Origin: Candidatus Lutibacillus vidarii
GTDB taxonomy: Bacteria; Actinomycetota; Actinomycetes; Actinomycetales; Dermatophilaceae
Direction of reading: 5' to 3'
Length of the DNA stretch: 64,000 nt
NCBI GenBank assembly: GCA_016717165.1
Contig: JADKGA010000002.1
Location: forward strand, 1,240,001-1,304,000
Part shown: positions 31,536 through 40,466 of the stretch, one piece after another
Layout of the letters: each line of letters opens with the position of its first letter
How positions within the stretch are numbered: the stretch's first letter is position 1
The notes under the pieces: generated by a model
The model's input: the letters and a program-made list of their open reading frames with translations, nothing else
The model's database searches: none
What the model was told of the DNA's origin: nothing
Translations under genes and position numbers: made by a program

Positions 31536-32636
31536 CTAGCGCTGCGTCCTGGGGTCGGCCGCCGGAGCTGGCGAGCTGACCCGCAACCCGACCCGGAGCG
31601 CGCCGACGGCTTCGTGCAGGGCCCGTTGCCCAAGGTCGGTGACGAGGATGTTGATGAACGGGTGGACGGCGTCCCGATGCCGTCGCAGCGAAACCGGCAC
31701 GCCAGCGGCGGCCAGGCGGGCGGCATACGCCTCGCCTTCGTCCCGGAGCACGTCGAAGCCGGCGACGGCGACATACGTCGGCGGCAGCCCACTGAGGTCC
31801 TCCGCGAGCAGTGGTGAGACCAGCGGGTCGGACGGGTCGCCGGTGTCGCCGAGATAGTGCCTGATGTACCAGTCGATATTCGTTCGGGTGAGGAAGTAGC
31901 CGGTGTGGAACAGGCCGTAGGACGTCGTGTCGAGGTGGGCGACATCGGTCGCCGGGGCGAAGAGCAGCTGGTATGCCGGCGCCGGCCCGCCGTCGCGGGT
32001 GGTCACCCAGGACACCACGGCGGCGAGATTGCTGCCCGCACTGTCCCCGGCCACAGCGATCCGGGTCGGGTCCACGCCGAGCTCGGCCGCAGCCGCATGC
32101 GACCACCGGAAGGAGTCGATCGCGTCCTCGACGCCGGCGGGGAAGGGGTGCTCGGGGGCGAGGCGGTAGCCGACGTTGAGGACGGCCACCTCGGCCCGAG
32201 CGCAGAAGGCCCGAGCGACGTGGTCGTGGCTGTCGATGCTGCCGACCACCCAGCCGCCGCCATGGAACCAGATGAGCAAGGGCAGTTTGCCCGCGGGGAC
32301 GCCGGCGGGCCGGTAGAGCCGGGCAGGGACCCCACCACCACGGGTCGGCACGGTGAGGTCGCGAACCTCCCCGACCCGGCTCGGTCGCCCCGCGAAGAGC
32401 CACGACTCCTGCTCGATGACCGCCCGCGCCGAGGCCACCGTCCGTTCCTCGAGCTCGGGGCCCGCAGTGCGCGAGAGGATCTTCAGGCCGACCTGGATGT
32501 CGACATCGAGGGCGCCGTCGTCGATGACCAGCGGCCGACCGGCCACCCGCCGCTTCGTCGCCTGGGGCAGGGCCAGCAGGGCGGCGAAGGCGCGCCGTTG
32601 GGCCCGGTCCGCGGCGGTGGGAGAGTATGGCGGCAT
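31536..32636 (-). CDS. Alpha/beta hydrolase (HSL-type esterase)
   Basis: A 366-residue esterase/lipase of the hormone-sensitive lipase group. The oxyanion motif FHGGGWVVGSIDSHDHVARA and nucleophile GDSAGSNLAAV are clear; the catalytic Asp and His are likely in DVLRDEGEAYAARL and AVHPFIN. About 100 N-terminal residues form a cap region. It lacks a signal peptide, so it probably acts in the cytosol on short-chain esters. An open frame extends upstream to 32900, but ATG 32636 fits the family length. It converges on helY with a 39-bp gap and is divergent from yaaA. Confidence 0.88.
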   Translation of the reverse strand: MPPYSPTAADRAQRRAFAALLALPQATKRRVAGRPLVIDDGALDVDIQVGLKILSRTAGPELEERTVASARAVIEQESWLFAGRPSRVGEVRDLTVPTRGGGVPARLYRPAGVPAGKLPLLIWFHGGGWVVGSIDSHDHVARAFCARAEVAVLNVGYRLAPEHPFPAGVEDAIDSFRWSHAAAAELGVDPTRIAVAGDSAGSNLAAVVSWVTTRDGGPAPAYQLLFAPATDVAHLDTTSYGLFHTGYFLTRTNIDWYIRHYLGDTGDPSDPLVSPLLAEDLSGLPPTYVAVAGFDVLRDEGEAYAARLAAAGVPVSLRRHRDAVHPFINILVTDLGQRALHEAVGALRVGLRVSSPAPAADPRTQR

Positions 32637-32697
32637 GGCCTCAGCGTAGCCAGCCCGCTTTCCTAGGGGCGTCTTCCTCGACCCGACGCACGGAGCA

Positions 32698-33483
32698 GTG
32701 GTGATCATCGTTCTGCCGCCCTCTGAGGGCAAGACCGCTCGGCGCCGAGGCAAGCCCATGGACCTCGACGGGCTGAGCTTCCCGTCGTTGTCGGGGGCCC
32801 GCGCCGCGGTCGGCGCTGCCCTCGCGGAGGTGTCCGGCTGGCCGAGCGCACCCGAGGTACTCGGGGTAAGCGCAGGGCTGCTCGACGACATCGCCGCCAA
32901 CCTCGTCCTTGGGTCCGCGCCGGCCGTGCCCGTGGGGGAGCTGTACAGCGGGGTCCTCTACGACGCCCTCGACCTCGCCGGGCTGGACCCGGTGTCGCAG
33001 GCTCGAGCCCGGCGCCGGGTCGTCGTCATCTCGGCGCTCTACGGGGCGCTGCGTCTGACCGACAAGGTCGCGCCGTACCGGTTGGCGATGGGGGCCTCCC
33101 TGCCTCAGCTGGGGCGCCTCGCGCCCTTCTGGCGGCCGCTGCTCGTGCCTGCCTTGGTGGCGGCCGCGGGCAGCGGGGTCGTCGTCGACATGAGGTCGGC
33201 GCCGTATGTCGCAGCGGCTCCGGCGCCTGCTGACCTGGCGCACCGGTGGGTCCACGTTCGGGTGCCCGGCGCCAGCCACGGGGCCAAGCACACCAGGGGC
33301 CTGGTCGCTCGGGCGCTGTGCGGCATACCGTCGGCGCCGCGGACCGTGCCTGCCGTCGCGAAGGCGATGGAAGCGGACTTCGACGTGACCTTGGCCCCGT
33401 CGGGGGGCCGGCGACCGACCTGGGTCATGGACGTGACCCTCCGAGCCGATGTGCACCCGGGTTCCCGGGGGAGCGGCGACTAG
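32698..33483 (+). CDS. yaaA: YaaA family peroxide-stress protein (DUF328)
   Basis: A 261-residue protein that opens VIIVLPPSEGKTARR, the form typical of actinobacterial YaaA. Other conserved pieces are LYSGVLYDALDLAGLDP, ISALYGALRLTDKVAPYRL and GASHGAKHTRGLVAR. YaaA proteins bind DNA and limit iron-dependent oxidative damage in E. coli; the biochemical activity is unsettled. GTG at 32698 or 32701 may start it. It ends tail to tail with the exonuclease gene, the two stop codons sharing the palindrome CTAG at 33480-33483. Confidence 0.88.
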   Translation: MVIIVLPPSEGKTARRRGKPMDLDGLSFPSLSGARAAVGAALAEVSGWPSAPEVLGVSAGLLDDIAANLVLGSAPAVPVGELYSGVLYDALDLAGLDPVSQARARRRVVVISALYGALRLTDKVAPYRLAMGASLPQLGRLAPFWRPLLVPALVAAAGSGVVVDMRSAPYVAAAPAPADLAHRWVHVRVPGASHGAKHTRGLVARALCGIPSAPRTVPAVAKAMEADFDVTLAPSGGRRPTWVMDVTLRADVHPGSRGSGD

Positions 33484-34439
33484 CGGGACGCGAGCGCGGC
33501 GGTGACCCGGGAGACCGGGCCGGTGATCCGGTAGGTCCGGGCGAGCCGGTCCAGGGCGCTCGGGTCGACCGGGTGCTGAGGGAGTGGCGGCACGTCGGGC
33601 GGGAGCGGGACGTCGGCGGCCACGCGCACGACGGCCGGGGCGACGTCGAGATAGCCGCGGCCCTCCTCCAGCCGGGTGCGCTGGGCTCCCTTGATCGCCG
33701 GATCGCCGCCGTCGACCGCTGCGATGAGCCCGCCGAGCGTGCCATAGCGCTCCAGCAGGGCGGCACCGGTCTTCTCACCGATCCCGCGCACCCCCGGGAG
33801 CCCGTCGCTGGAGTCGCCGCGCAGGACCGCGAGGTCGGCATACGCCGCGCCGGTGGGGACGCCGTACTTGGCGGAGAGGAAGGCCTGGTCGACGAGGTCC
33901 GGGTCGCGGACCCCGCCGCGCGCGGTGTAGAGGACGCGGATCCGGGCGGCATCGTCGACGAGCTGGAAGAGGTCGCGGTCGCCGGTGACGACGTCGACCG
34001 GCTGGGTGCCGTGCGCCCGCGCGACGAGGGTGCCGATGACGTCGTCGGCCTCGTAGTGCGCGGCGCCCCACCGGGGGATGCCCAGGGCAGCGAGCGCCTC
34101 GATGATGACGGGCACTTGGGTGTTGAGGTCTGCGGGCGCATCCTCGACTGCGGTCCCGCCGTCGACCACAGCGACGCGATGGGTCTTGTACGTCGGGATC
34201 GCCGCGACCCGCCAGGCCGGCCGCCAGTCGTCGTCCCAGCACGCCACGACATGGCTCGGCCGGTAGCGCTCCACGAGGGTCGCGATCATGTCGAGGAAGC
34301 CGCGCACCGCGTTTGTCGGCGGGTCCTGCGGGTCGGCCCGCTCGTCGGGGACGCCGTAGAACGCCCGGAAGTACAGGCTTGCCGAGTCCAGGAGCAGCAG
34401 CGTTCCAGGGCCGGTGGACATGCGCTGACTGTACGTCAT
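33480..34439 (-). CDS. 5'-3' exonuclease, PIN/FEN type, not fused to a polymerase
   Basis: About 319 residues related to the 5' nuclease domain of DNA polymerase I. Acidic metal ligands appear in LLLLDSASLYFRAFYG, VVACWDDDWRPAWR, HYEADDVIGTLVARA and DVVTGDRDLFQLVDDAARI. The helix-hairpin-helix GVRGIGEKTGAALLERYGTL binds DNA. Such proteins remove flaps or RNA primers, a backup to PolA. ATG 34439 has GGAG about ten bases upstream; ATG 34421 also fits. Upstream, at 34529-34596, is a copy of the 68-bp palindromic repeat. Confidence 0.9.
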   Translation of the reverse strand: MTYSQRMSTGPGTLLLLDSASLYFRAFYGVPDERADPQDPPTNAVRGFLDMIATLVERYRPSHVVACWDDDWRPAWRVAAIPTYKTHRVAVVDGGTAVEDAPADLNTQVPVIIEALAALGIPRWGAAHYEADDVIGTLVARAHGTQPVDVVTGDRDLFQLVDDAARIRVLYTARGGVRDPDLVDQAFLSAKYGVPTGAAYADLAVLRGDSSDGLPGVRGIGEKTGAALLERYGTLGGLIAAVDGGDPAIKGAQRTRLEEGRGYLDVAPAVVRVAADVPLPPDVPPLPQHPVDPSALDRLARTYRITGPVSRVTAALASR

Positions 34440-34528
34440 CGGTTCTTTGCTCCGGCCCGCCCCATCGTGGTTGCGGAGGGTGCGGCTGGTGTGGGTCTGG
34501 GTCTCGGGTTCGGCTCCTCGCTCGTCAT

Positions 34529-34596
34529 CGAGAGATGGCAAATGGCTGGTATGCCGCCCCAGATCCACCGGCATACCAGCCATTTCCCATCTTTCG
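34529..34596. repeat. 68-bp palindromic repeat, copy 1 (isolated, near-perfect)
   Basis: An inverted repeat lies in the 282-bp gap between the exonuclease gene and the Lrp gene. The left arm CGAGAGATGG/C/AAATGGCTGGTATGCCG mirrors the right arm CGGCATACCAGCCATTT/C/CCATCTTTCG around a 12-base loop. It has the same length and the same outer arms as four copies at 39.4-40.3 kb, but the inner arms also pair here. RNA from either strand would fold into one long hairpin, so it could act as a two-way terminator, or be a mobile REP-like element. I see no gene in the rest of the gap. Confidence 0.75.
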
Positions 34597-34721
34597 GCAG
34601 TGCGGTGGGGCGCTGCGTCGACGCTTGGAGCGCAGTCTCGGTAGGACCGTCTCGAGGGTTTGTCTCACGCCTGGCGCAACGCGCTGGACACCGGAGCCCG
34701 TGCGGGGCCTAGAGTGCCGAT

Positions 34722-35165
34722 GTGGAAGAACTGGACCGGCGCCTCGTGGGCCTCCTGGCGGCCGACGGCCGGATGAGCTTCACCGACCTCGGCCGTGCGA
34801 CGGGCCTGTCGACCTCGGCCGTCCACCAGCGGGTCAGGAGGCTCGAGGAGCGTGGCGTGATCCGCGGCTACCGCGCCGACGTAGACCCGAACGCCCTGGG
34901 ACTGTCCCTCACCGCGCTGATCTCCGTCGTCCCGCTCGACCCCTCCGCCCCGGACGACATCCCCGAGCGGCTCCAGCACATCCCGGAGATCGAGGCCTGC
35001 CACTCGGTGGCGGGCAAGGAGAACTACGTCCTCAAGGTGCGGGTGTCGACGCCCCTGGACCTCGAGGAGCTGCTCTCCCGGATCAGGCTGGCGGCCCAGA
35101 TCAACACCCGCACCACCGTGGTGCTGTCGACGCCGTGGGAAGGTCGCCCGATCGTCAAGGACTGA
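34722..35165 (+). CDS. Lrp/AsnC family transcriptional regulator
   Basis: A 147-residue feast/famine regulator. The N-terminal HTH (ELDRRLVGLLAADGRMSFTD, LGRATGLSTSAVHQRVRRLE) is followed by the RAM ligand-binding domain (EIEACHSVAGKENYVLKVRV). These proteins sense amino acids and often act on transport or catabolism genes. The lysine degradation genes begin 1.3 kb downstream, past a convergent exporter gene; a regulatory link is possible but not shown. GTG 34722 is preceded by TAGAGT (34710-34715), six bases away, suggesting a leaderless mRNA. Confidence 0.92.
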   Translation: MEELDRRLVGLLAADGRMSFTDLGRATGLSTSAVHQRVRRLEERGVIRGYRADVDPNALGLSLTALISVVPLDPSAPDDIPERLQHIPEIEACHSVAGKENYVLKVRVSTPLDLEELLSRIRLAAQINTRTTVVLSTPWEGRPIVKD

Positions 35166-35206
35166 CGTGCTGGTCAGGATCTTCGAGTCCACACCGCCGC
35201 GGCTGG

Positions 35207-36442
35207 TCACCCCGACGGCGAACCGGCCGGGCCGGAGAACCGGAAGTGCAGCCCCCACAGTGTCCCCGCCACGACGACCAGGGCTGCTGACCCCAGGGCG
35301 AGCCCGACGAAGGACCCGCTGACCAGGGGCGACAGGGCACCTGACACCGCGGCGTTGCTGGCGTTCGCCAGAGCCGACTGCAGCGATGAGACCGTCCCGC
35401 GCTGGGTCGGGCGCAGGTCCATCAGCGCCACGGTCGCGACCGGGAAGACGACCGAGACCCCGAACGACGCCAGGGCCATCCCAACGAGGACCCCTGGCAG
35501 CGTCGAGACGTGGACGACCGCGGTGAGGACGAGCTGGACCAGGGCTCCCAGGGTGAGGACCACGAGCCCCAAAGCGATGAGCCCGCGGGTCGAGACCCGC
35601 CCCGACAGTCGCCCGACGACCCATGACCCGACGACCATCGCGCTGACCATGGGGAGGAACTGCACCCAGTAGTCCTGGGGCCCAAGGTGGAGCAGACCGG
35701 CGACGATGGCCGGTGCGGAGGCGATATAGAGGAACATCGCTGCGAAGCCGGCGGCGATCGCCAGGCAGACCCGCAGCACCGCCGGGTCGCGGGAGGCCGA
35801 CGCCAAGGACGCCACCAAGGCACCGGGCCGGAACGCGGTCCGCGCGGCCACTGGGTGGCTCTCCGGCAGCAGGAACCATGTGACGGCCGTCGCGAGGACG
35901 GCATACGCGGCCAGGAACCAGAAGATCCCGCGCCAGGAGGTCCAGGTGAGCAGCCAGCCACCGATGACCGGTGCCAGGGCGGGTGCGACGGCGAAGATCA
36001 TCGACATCGTCGCCATGGCGCGTTGGGCCTGGTGCGGCGGGAAGAGGTCGCGCGCCACGGCCCGGGTGACGACCAGGCCCGCCCCGGCGACGACGCCCTG
36101 CAGCACCCGGCCGGCCAGCAGCACCCCGAGCGATGGCGCCACGGCACAGACGGCTGAGGCAAGCGCGTAGGCCGTCAAACCGGCGAGGATGACCGGACGG
36201 CGGCCCAGCGCATCGGAGAGCGGTCCGTGCGCGAGGCTGAAGACCGCGAAGGTGAGCATGTAGACCGAGACGGTCTGCTGCACTGCGACCGGGCCGACGC
36301 CGAGGTCGGTCGACAGCGCGGGGAACGCGGGGAAGATCGTGTCGATCGTGAACGGCCCGATCATCGTCAGGACGGCCAGAAGCACGACCACCCCACGAGG
36401 CGCACGGACGTCCGGCGCCGAACCGACGCCGGACACGCTCAC
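35207..36442 (-). CDS. Bcr/CflA-type MFS multidrug exporter
   Basis: A 411-residue, 12-helix major facilitator. The opening helix VVVLLAVLTMIGPFTIDTIFPAFPAL matches the Bcr/CflA family, and the motif A region is HGPLSDALGRRPVILAG. The second half begins near AVLRVCLAIAAGFAAMFLYI. Family members export bicyclomycin, chloramphenicol or other drugs; the substrate is not evident. GTG 36442 is used as start. It lies convergent to the Lrp gene and just downstream of kamA (gap 44 bp), so it may be read through from the lysine genes. Confidence 0.9.
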   Translation of the reverse strand: MSVSGVGSAPDVRAPRGVVVLLAVLTMIGPFTIDTIFPAFPALSTDLGVGPVAVQQTVSVYMLTFAVFSLAHGPLSDALGRRPVILAGLTAYALASAVCAVAPSLGVLLAGRVLQGVVAGAGLVVTRAVARDLFPPHQAQRAMATMSMIFAVAPALAPVIGGWLLTWTSWRGIFWFLAAYAVLATAVTWFLLPESHPVAARTAFRPGALVASLASASRDPAVLRVCLAIAAGFAAMFLYIASAPAIVAGLLHLGPQDYWVQFLPMVSAMVVGSWVVGRLSGRVSTRGLIALGLVVLTLGALVQLVLTAVVHVSTLPGVLVGMALASFGVSVVFPVATVALMDLRPTQRGTVSSLQSALANASNAAVSGALSPLVSGSFVGLALGSAALVVVAGTLWGLHFRFSGPAGSPSG

Positions 36443-36486
36443 ATCATGTCAGGGCCGGCCGGCTGCTGCGTTCCGGCCGACTGCCC

Positions 36487-37938
36487 TCAGCGCGTTGCTT
36501 GCAGCGCGGCGACGGACCGGCTGGCCAGCGCGGCCTCCATCGACGCGGCGTGGGTCGCGTCCTGGTCGACTGCGGACCGCCACCACTGCTGTCCAGCCTC
36601 GGGGAGGGTGTAGATCGGGTCGTAGTAGACGTACTCGCGGGAGAGGGCGTCGGCGTCGGCGGCCTCGATCGAGGTGCGGTAGTTCTTCCGCCAGTACGAG
36701 ATGCCCAGCTCGCGGTCGTAGGCGTCGTTCTGGTTGACCCAGCGCTTGCCGACGAAGGGGACATCGCAGACGATCCGGGGCGTGGCGAAGCCGGGGAGAT
36801 AGCCCATGATCGAGTGCTGGAGGCGCTGAGCCTCGGCCAGCGAGAGCCGCCAGTGCTCACTGAACGGGATCATGTCGCACATGTAGAAGTAGTACGGCGT
36901 GATCGCGGCCTCGTCCTGGAGGGCGAAGCACAGGTCGAGGAGCTGCTCAGGGGTGTCGTTGACCCCGCGCATGAGCACGCCCTGGTTACGGACGTTGAAG
37001 ATGCCCGCGTCCATCATCGCCCGAGCCGCCTTGGCGACCAGCGGGGTGACCGACTGGGCGTTGTTGACGTGGGTGTGGATCGCGAGATGCACGCCGCGGG
37101 CCCGCGCGGTGGCAGCCACCCGGCCCACGCCCTCGACAACCTCGGGGGAGAGCCAGTGCTGCGGCAGGCCCATGAGCGCCTTGGTGGCGAGCCGGATGTC
37201 GCGGACGTTGTCGATGGTGAGGAGCTGGTCGACGAAGGCCTCGAGGTTCTTCCACGGCATGTTCGCCACGTCGCCACCGGAGACGACGACGTCGCGCACC
37301 GTCGGGGTGGCGCGCAGGTAGTCGATCATCGCGCCGTACCGGTCGGCTGGCTTCCCGGCGAGCTTGAGCTTGGTGACCTGGGCGGTGGAGTTGCCGACGA
37401 GGTCCATCCGAGTGCAGTGCCCGCAGTACTGCGGGCAGGTCGGCAGCAGCTCGGCGAGCACCTTGGTCGGGTAGCGGTGGGTCAGCCCCTCGGCCACCCA
37501 CATGTCCTGCTCGTGGAGCGAGTCGCGGGAGGACTTCGGGTGCGAGGGCCAGTCGCTGCGCCGGTCGGAGAACACCGGGAGCATGTAGCGCCGCACCGGG
37601 TCGGCGTAGAAGGCCGCGGTGTATGCCGCCCCCGAGCTCGGCATACCGGCGTCACCGGTGGCCGGGACCATGGTGTTGAGCATCTGCGGGGGGACGAGGA
37701 TCGACATCGTCGCGCGCTCGGCCTGGTCCTTGTCGAGATCGGCATAGAACTCGTCGGTGAGCAGGTCGCCCATGACCTCGCGCAGCTGACGGATGTTCTT
37801 CACGCAGTGGGACCGCTGCCACTGGACGTCCTCCCACTGGGCGGTCGTCACATCTCGCCACCCGGGCAGGCGGGTCCAGTCCGGCTCCACCAACGGGTGG
37901 CGGCGGTAGTGGTACGGCTGCTCGATCGCTACGCTCAT
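36487..37938 (-). CDS. kamA: Lysine 2,3-aminomutase (radical SAM, PLP)
   Basis: Converts L-lysine to L-beta-lysine, the first step of the lysine fermentation route. At 483 residues it has the radical-SAM cluster motif CPQYCGHC (C-x3-C-x2-C), the SAM glycine stretch VVVSGGDVANMPWKNLEAF, and the C-terminal QNDAYDRELGISYWRKNY region. The PLP lysine is probably in the C-terminal third. ATG 37938 fits the family; the frame extends eight codons upstream. It is divergent from kdd across 86 bp. That gap holds ATGA-TAGCGAAAG-TCAT, an imperfect inverted repeat around 37943-37959 that could be an operator. Confidence 0.93.
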   Translation of the reverse strand: MSVAIEQPYHYRRHPLVEPDWTRLPGWRDVTTAQWEDVQWQRSHCVKNIRQLREVMGDLLTDEFYADLDKDQAERATMSILVPPQMLNTMVPATGDAGMPSSGAAYTAAFYADPVRRYMLPVFSDRRSDWPSHPKSSRDSLHEQDMWVAEGLTHRYPTKVLAELLPTCPQYCGHCTRMDLVGNSTAQVTKLKLAGKPADRYGAMIDYLRATPTVRDVVVSGGDVANMPWKNLEAFVDQLLTIDNVRDIRLATKALMGLPQHWLSPEVVEGVGRVAATARARGVHLAIHTHVNNAQSVTPLVAKAARAMMDAGIFNVRNQGVLMRGVNDTPEQLLDLCFALQDEAAITPYYFYMCDMIPFSEHWRLSLAEAQRLQHSIMGYLPGFATPRIVCDVPFVGKRWVNQNDAYDRELGISYWRKNYRTSIEAADADALSREYVYYDPIYTLPEAGQQWWRSAVDQDATHAASMEAALASRSVAALQATR

Positions 37939-38024
37939 GAGTGGGATGATAGCGAAAGTCATCCGTAGTTTCCCTGTCTACACCGCAGAAACTGTTGCTA
38001 CTGACCGGTAATCAAGGAGGATCT

Positions 38025-39119
38025 GTGTCCACGGCTCGCCCAGCCACATCGTCGCCGGTGGGTCTGCACCGCGTTCTCGAGCCGTCGGGGGAGCAGGTGA
38101 CCCTGCCGCAGACCGCCCAGCGCCTCGACGCCTCACCGCAGCTGTGGCCGGACGAGGTCCGGATCGACATCGAGACGCTCAACCTCGACGCGGCGTCATA
38201 CCGCCAGCTCGCGACCAAGCACACCGGCGCGGACGGGACGGTCGACGGGGCGGCCGTGCGCGCCGAGGTCCTCTCGATCATCGCCGAGCGGGGCAAGATG
38301 CAGAACCCGGTCACCGGGTCGGGCGGGATGCTCATCGGGACGGTGGCCGAGGTCGGCCCGCAGTCCACCCTGGGCCTGAAGGTCGGCGACCACGTCGCCA
38401 CCTTGGTCTCGTTGTCCCTCACGCCGCTGGCCGTCAGTGACGCCCTCGCCCGATGGGACGGTATGTCGGAGCAGGCTCCGGCCTCCGGCCACGCGATCCT
38501 CTTCGGGCGCAGCATCGCCGCCGTCCTGCCCGACGATCTCGACCCTCGGCTCTCGCTGATGATCATGGACGTCTGCGGCGCTCCGGCGCTGGTGTCCCGA
38601 GTGGTCAAGCAGCATGTGGCGGCGTCCGGCATACCGCCGGTCGTTGCCGTTCTCGGCGCTGCCGGGAAGTCCGGGTCGCTCTCCCTCGCTGCGGCGCGGG
38701 AGTCCGGGGCAGGGCGGCTGATCGGGGTCGTCCCCTTCCAGCGCGAGGCGGACCTGCTGGCGGGCACCGATCTGGCCGACGAGGTCGTCATCGCCGACGC
38801 TCGGTCACCGCTGGGGCTCTCCGGGGCGGTTGCCGCTGCGGGTGGCCCGGCCGATGTCACGGTCGTGTGCGTCGATGTGCCGGGGTGCGAGCAGCCGGCG
38901 ATCCTGTCGACGGCTCAAGGTGGCACGGTGGTCTTCTTCTCGATGGCTACGTCGTTCGCGGCGGCGGCGCTCGGGGCCGAGGGTGTGGCGGCGGACGTGA
39001 CGATGCTGGTGGGCAACGGGTACACGCCCGGGCACGCCGAGTACGCCTTGTCGCTGCTGCGGTCGACGCCCTCGGTGCGGGGGCTGTTCGAGCAGCGCCT
39101 CGCCGCTGAGACCGCCTGA
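38025..39119 (+). CDS. kdd: L-erythro-3,5-diaminohexanoate dehydrogenase
   Basis: Oxidises 3,5-diaminohexanoate to 5-amino-3-oxohexanoate with NAD(P), the third step of the pathway. The 364-residue protein has an alcohol-dehydrogenase-like fold with a Rossmann motif in VVAVLGAAGKSGSLSLAAAR but lacks the zinc-site cysteines of true alcohol dehydrogenases. GLHRVLEPSGEQVTLPQTAQ opens the protein, as in annotated Kdd. GTG 38025 follows AAGGAGG by four bases, the best ribosome site in this region. It is divergent from kamA. The repeat array begins just after its stop, cutting it off from kamD. Confidence 0.88.
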   Translation: MSTARPATSSPVGLHRVLEPSGEQVTLPQTAQRLDASPQLWPDEVRIDIETLNLDAASYRQLATKHTGADGTVDGAAVRAEVLSIIAERGKMQNPVTGSGGMLIGTVAEVGPQSTLGLKVGDHVATLVSLSLTPLAVSDALARWDGMSEQAPASGHAILFGRSIAAVLPDDLDPRLSLMIMDVCGAPALVSRVVKQHVAASGIPPVVAVLGAAGKSGSLSLAAARESGAGRLIGVVPFQREADLLAGTDLADEVVIADARSPLGLSGAVAAAGGPADVTVVCVDVPGCEQPAILSTAQGGTVVFFSMATSFAAAALGAEGVAADVTMLVGNGYTPGHAEYALSLLRSTPSVRGLFEQRLAAETA

Positions 39120-39422
39120 GGCGAGACGGGCAGGGCGCCACGCGACCCGGCCACCCAACTCGCCCCAGCAAGCCCAACCGACCCGGCCCCACCGCCCGGC
39201 TGCAGCCGAGCCGGGTGCGGTGGCCCCATCCACCCCACGTGACTCAGTCACCCCACCCGACTCCGCCTGTGGCCTGGCTCGGCCACACCGCTCGCCCCAG
39301 CCACCCCACGTGACTCAGTCACCCCATCCGACACACCCGCACCTTTCGACTCGGCCACCCCAACCGACACACCCGCACCTTTCGACTCGGCCTGGGGTCG
39401 ACGCCTGGCCACCCGCCGACGG

Positions 39423-39490
39423 CGAGAGATGGCGAACGGCTGGAATGCGCCAGCGTCAGGGGCGTCGTACCGTGCATTTGCCATCTCTCG
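39423..39490. repeat. 68-bp palindromic repeat, copy 2
   Basis: Outer arms CGAGAGATGGC and GCCATCTCTCG pair perfectly. The internal GCTGG...CCAGC part can form a second small hairpin. Compared with copies 4 and 5 it has GCGAACGGCTGG in place of GCAAATGGCTGG, which breaks pairing next to the outer arm. Confidence 0.75.
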
Positions 39491-39727
39491 GCGAGGAGGG
39501 GAGCCGGAGAGGGAGGCGAGGGGCGAAGGCAGAGCTAGTGGCCGCGGCGCCTCGCCGCTGACACGGCTTCGGACTAGATCGCACGGCTGCATCCGGGCCG
39601 GGTGCCGTCCATCCACCCCCCTCGATCCGGCCCGCCGTCGTCAACCCCACTCGACTTATCCACCCCAACCGACACACCCGCACCTTTCGACTCGGCCTGG
39701 GGTCGACGCCTGGACACCCGTCGACGG

Positions 39728-39795
39728 CGAGAGATGGCAAATGGCTGGAATGCGCCAGCGTCATGGGCGTCATACCGTGCATTTGCCATCTCTCG
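39728..39795. repeat. 68-bp palindromic repeat, copy 3
   Basis: Outer arms CGAGAGATGGCAAAT and ATTTGCCATCTCTCG pair over at least 14 bases. The interior GGCTGGAATGCGCCAGCGTC differs from copies 4 and 5 at a few positions only. It lies 305 bp after copy 2. Confidence 0.75.
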
Positions 39796-39975
39796 GCGAG
39801 GAGGCGGGCCGGAGAGGGAGGCGAGGGGCGAAGGCAGAGCTGGTGTCCGCGGCACCTCGCCGCCGAGACCCGCGCGGCTACATCGGAGCCGGGTGCGCTC
39901 ACCCCATCCACCCCAACCGACACACCCGCACCCTTCGACTCGGCCTGGGGTCGACGCCTGGCCACCCGCCGACGG

Positions 39976-40043
39976 CGAGAGATGGCAAATGGCTGGAATA
40001 CGCCAGCGCCAGGGGCGTCATACCGTGCGTTTGCCATCTCTCG
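39976..40043. repeat. 68-bp palindromic repeat, copy 4
   Basis: Outer arms CGAGAGATGGCAAA and TTTGCCATCTCTCG pair over 14 bases. The element and its flanks (39861-40047) are identical to copy 5 and its flanks. Confidence 0.75.
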
Positions 40044-40255
40044 GCGAGGAGGTGGGCCGGAGAGGGAGGCGAGGGGCGAAGGCAGAGCTAGTGGCCGCGG
40101 CGCCTCGTTCGACACCGCTTAGCCGCCGACACCGCCTCCCCGCCGAGACCCGCGCGGCTACATCGGAGCCGGGTGCGCTCACCCCATCCACCCCAACCGA
40201 CACACCCGCACCCTTCGACTCGGCCTGGGGTCGACGCCTGGCCACCCGCCGACGG

Positions 40256-40323
40256 CGAGAGATGGCAAATGGCTGGAATACGCCAGCGCCAGGGGCGTCA
40301 TACCGTGCGTTTGCCATCTCTCG
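40256..40323. repeat. 68-bp palindromic repeat, copy 5
   Basis: Identical to copy 4 across the element and 115 bp of left flank, but the sequence diverges four bases after the right arm. That marks the end of the duplicated segment at 40327. Confidence 0.75.
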
Positions 40324-40466
40324 GCGAAGAGAGGGGCGGAAAGGAGTGGACGCGACCACCCAGGGGCCCGGCCGCCTGAGCGCGGAGGGACCAATGCCCT
40401 GCCGAGCGAAGGGGAACCGACGCCCATGCCGAGCGAAGTCGACTCCGGCTGTGATGTCCTCGGGGG

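Larger units (their letters stand above)
39120..40466. repeat. Tandem array of hairpin-bearing repeat units, non-coding
   Basis: About 1.35 kb between kdd and the sigma factor gene. Units share three parts: a CA-rich stretch with ACACCCGCACC(T/C)TTCGACTCGG and GGGTCGACGCCTGGCC, a 68-bp palindromic element, and a G-rich stretch with GGAGAGGGAGGCGAGGGGCG. The palindromes start 305, 248 and 280 bp apart. Bases 39861-40047 and 40141-40327 are identical (187 bp), so the last duplication is recent. Long open frames cross the array on both strands, but they only mirror the repeats and composition; I do not believe they are genes. Confidence 0.8.

Noticed and set aside
39423..40323. CRISPR array or integron attC sites
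   Set aside because: The repeats are 68-bp palindromes 248-305 bp apart with repeated, not unique, spacers. No cas or integrase genes and no attC core motifs are present.
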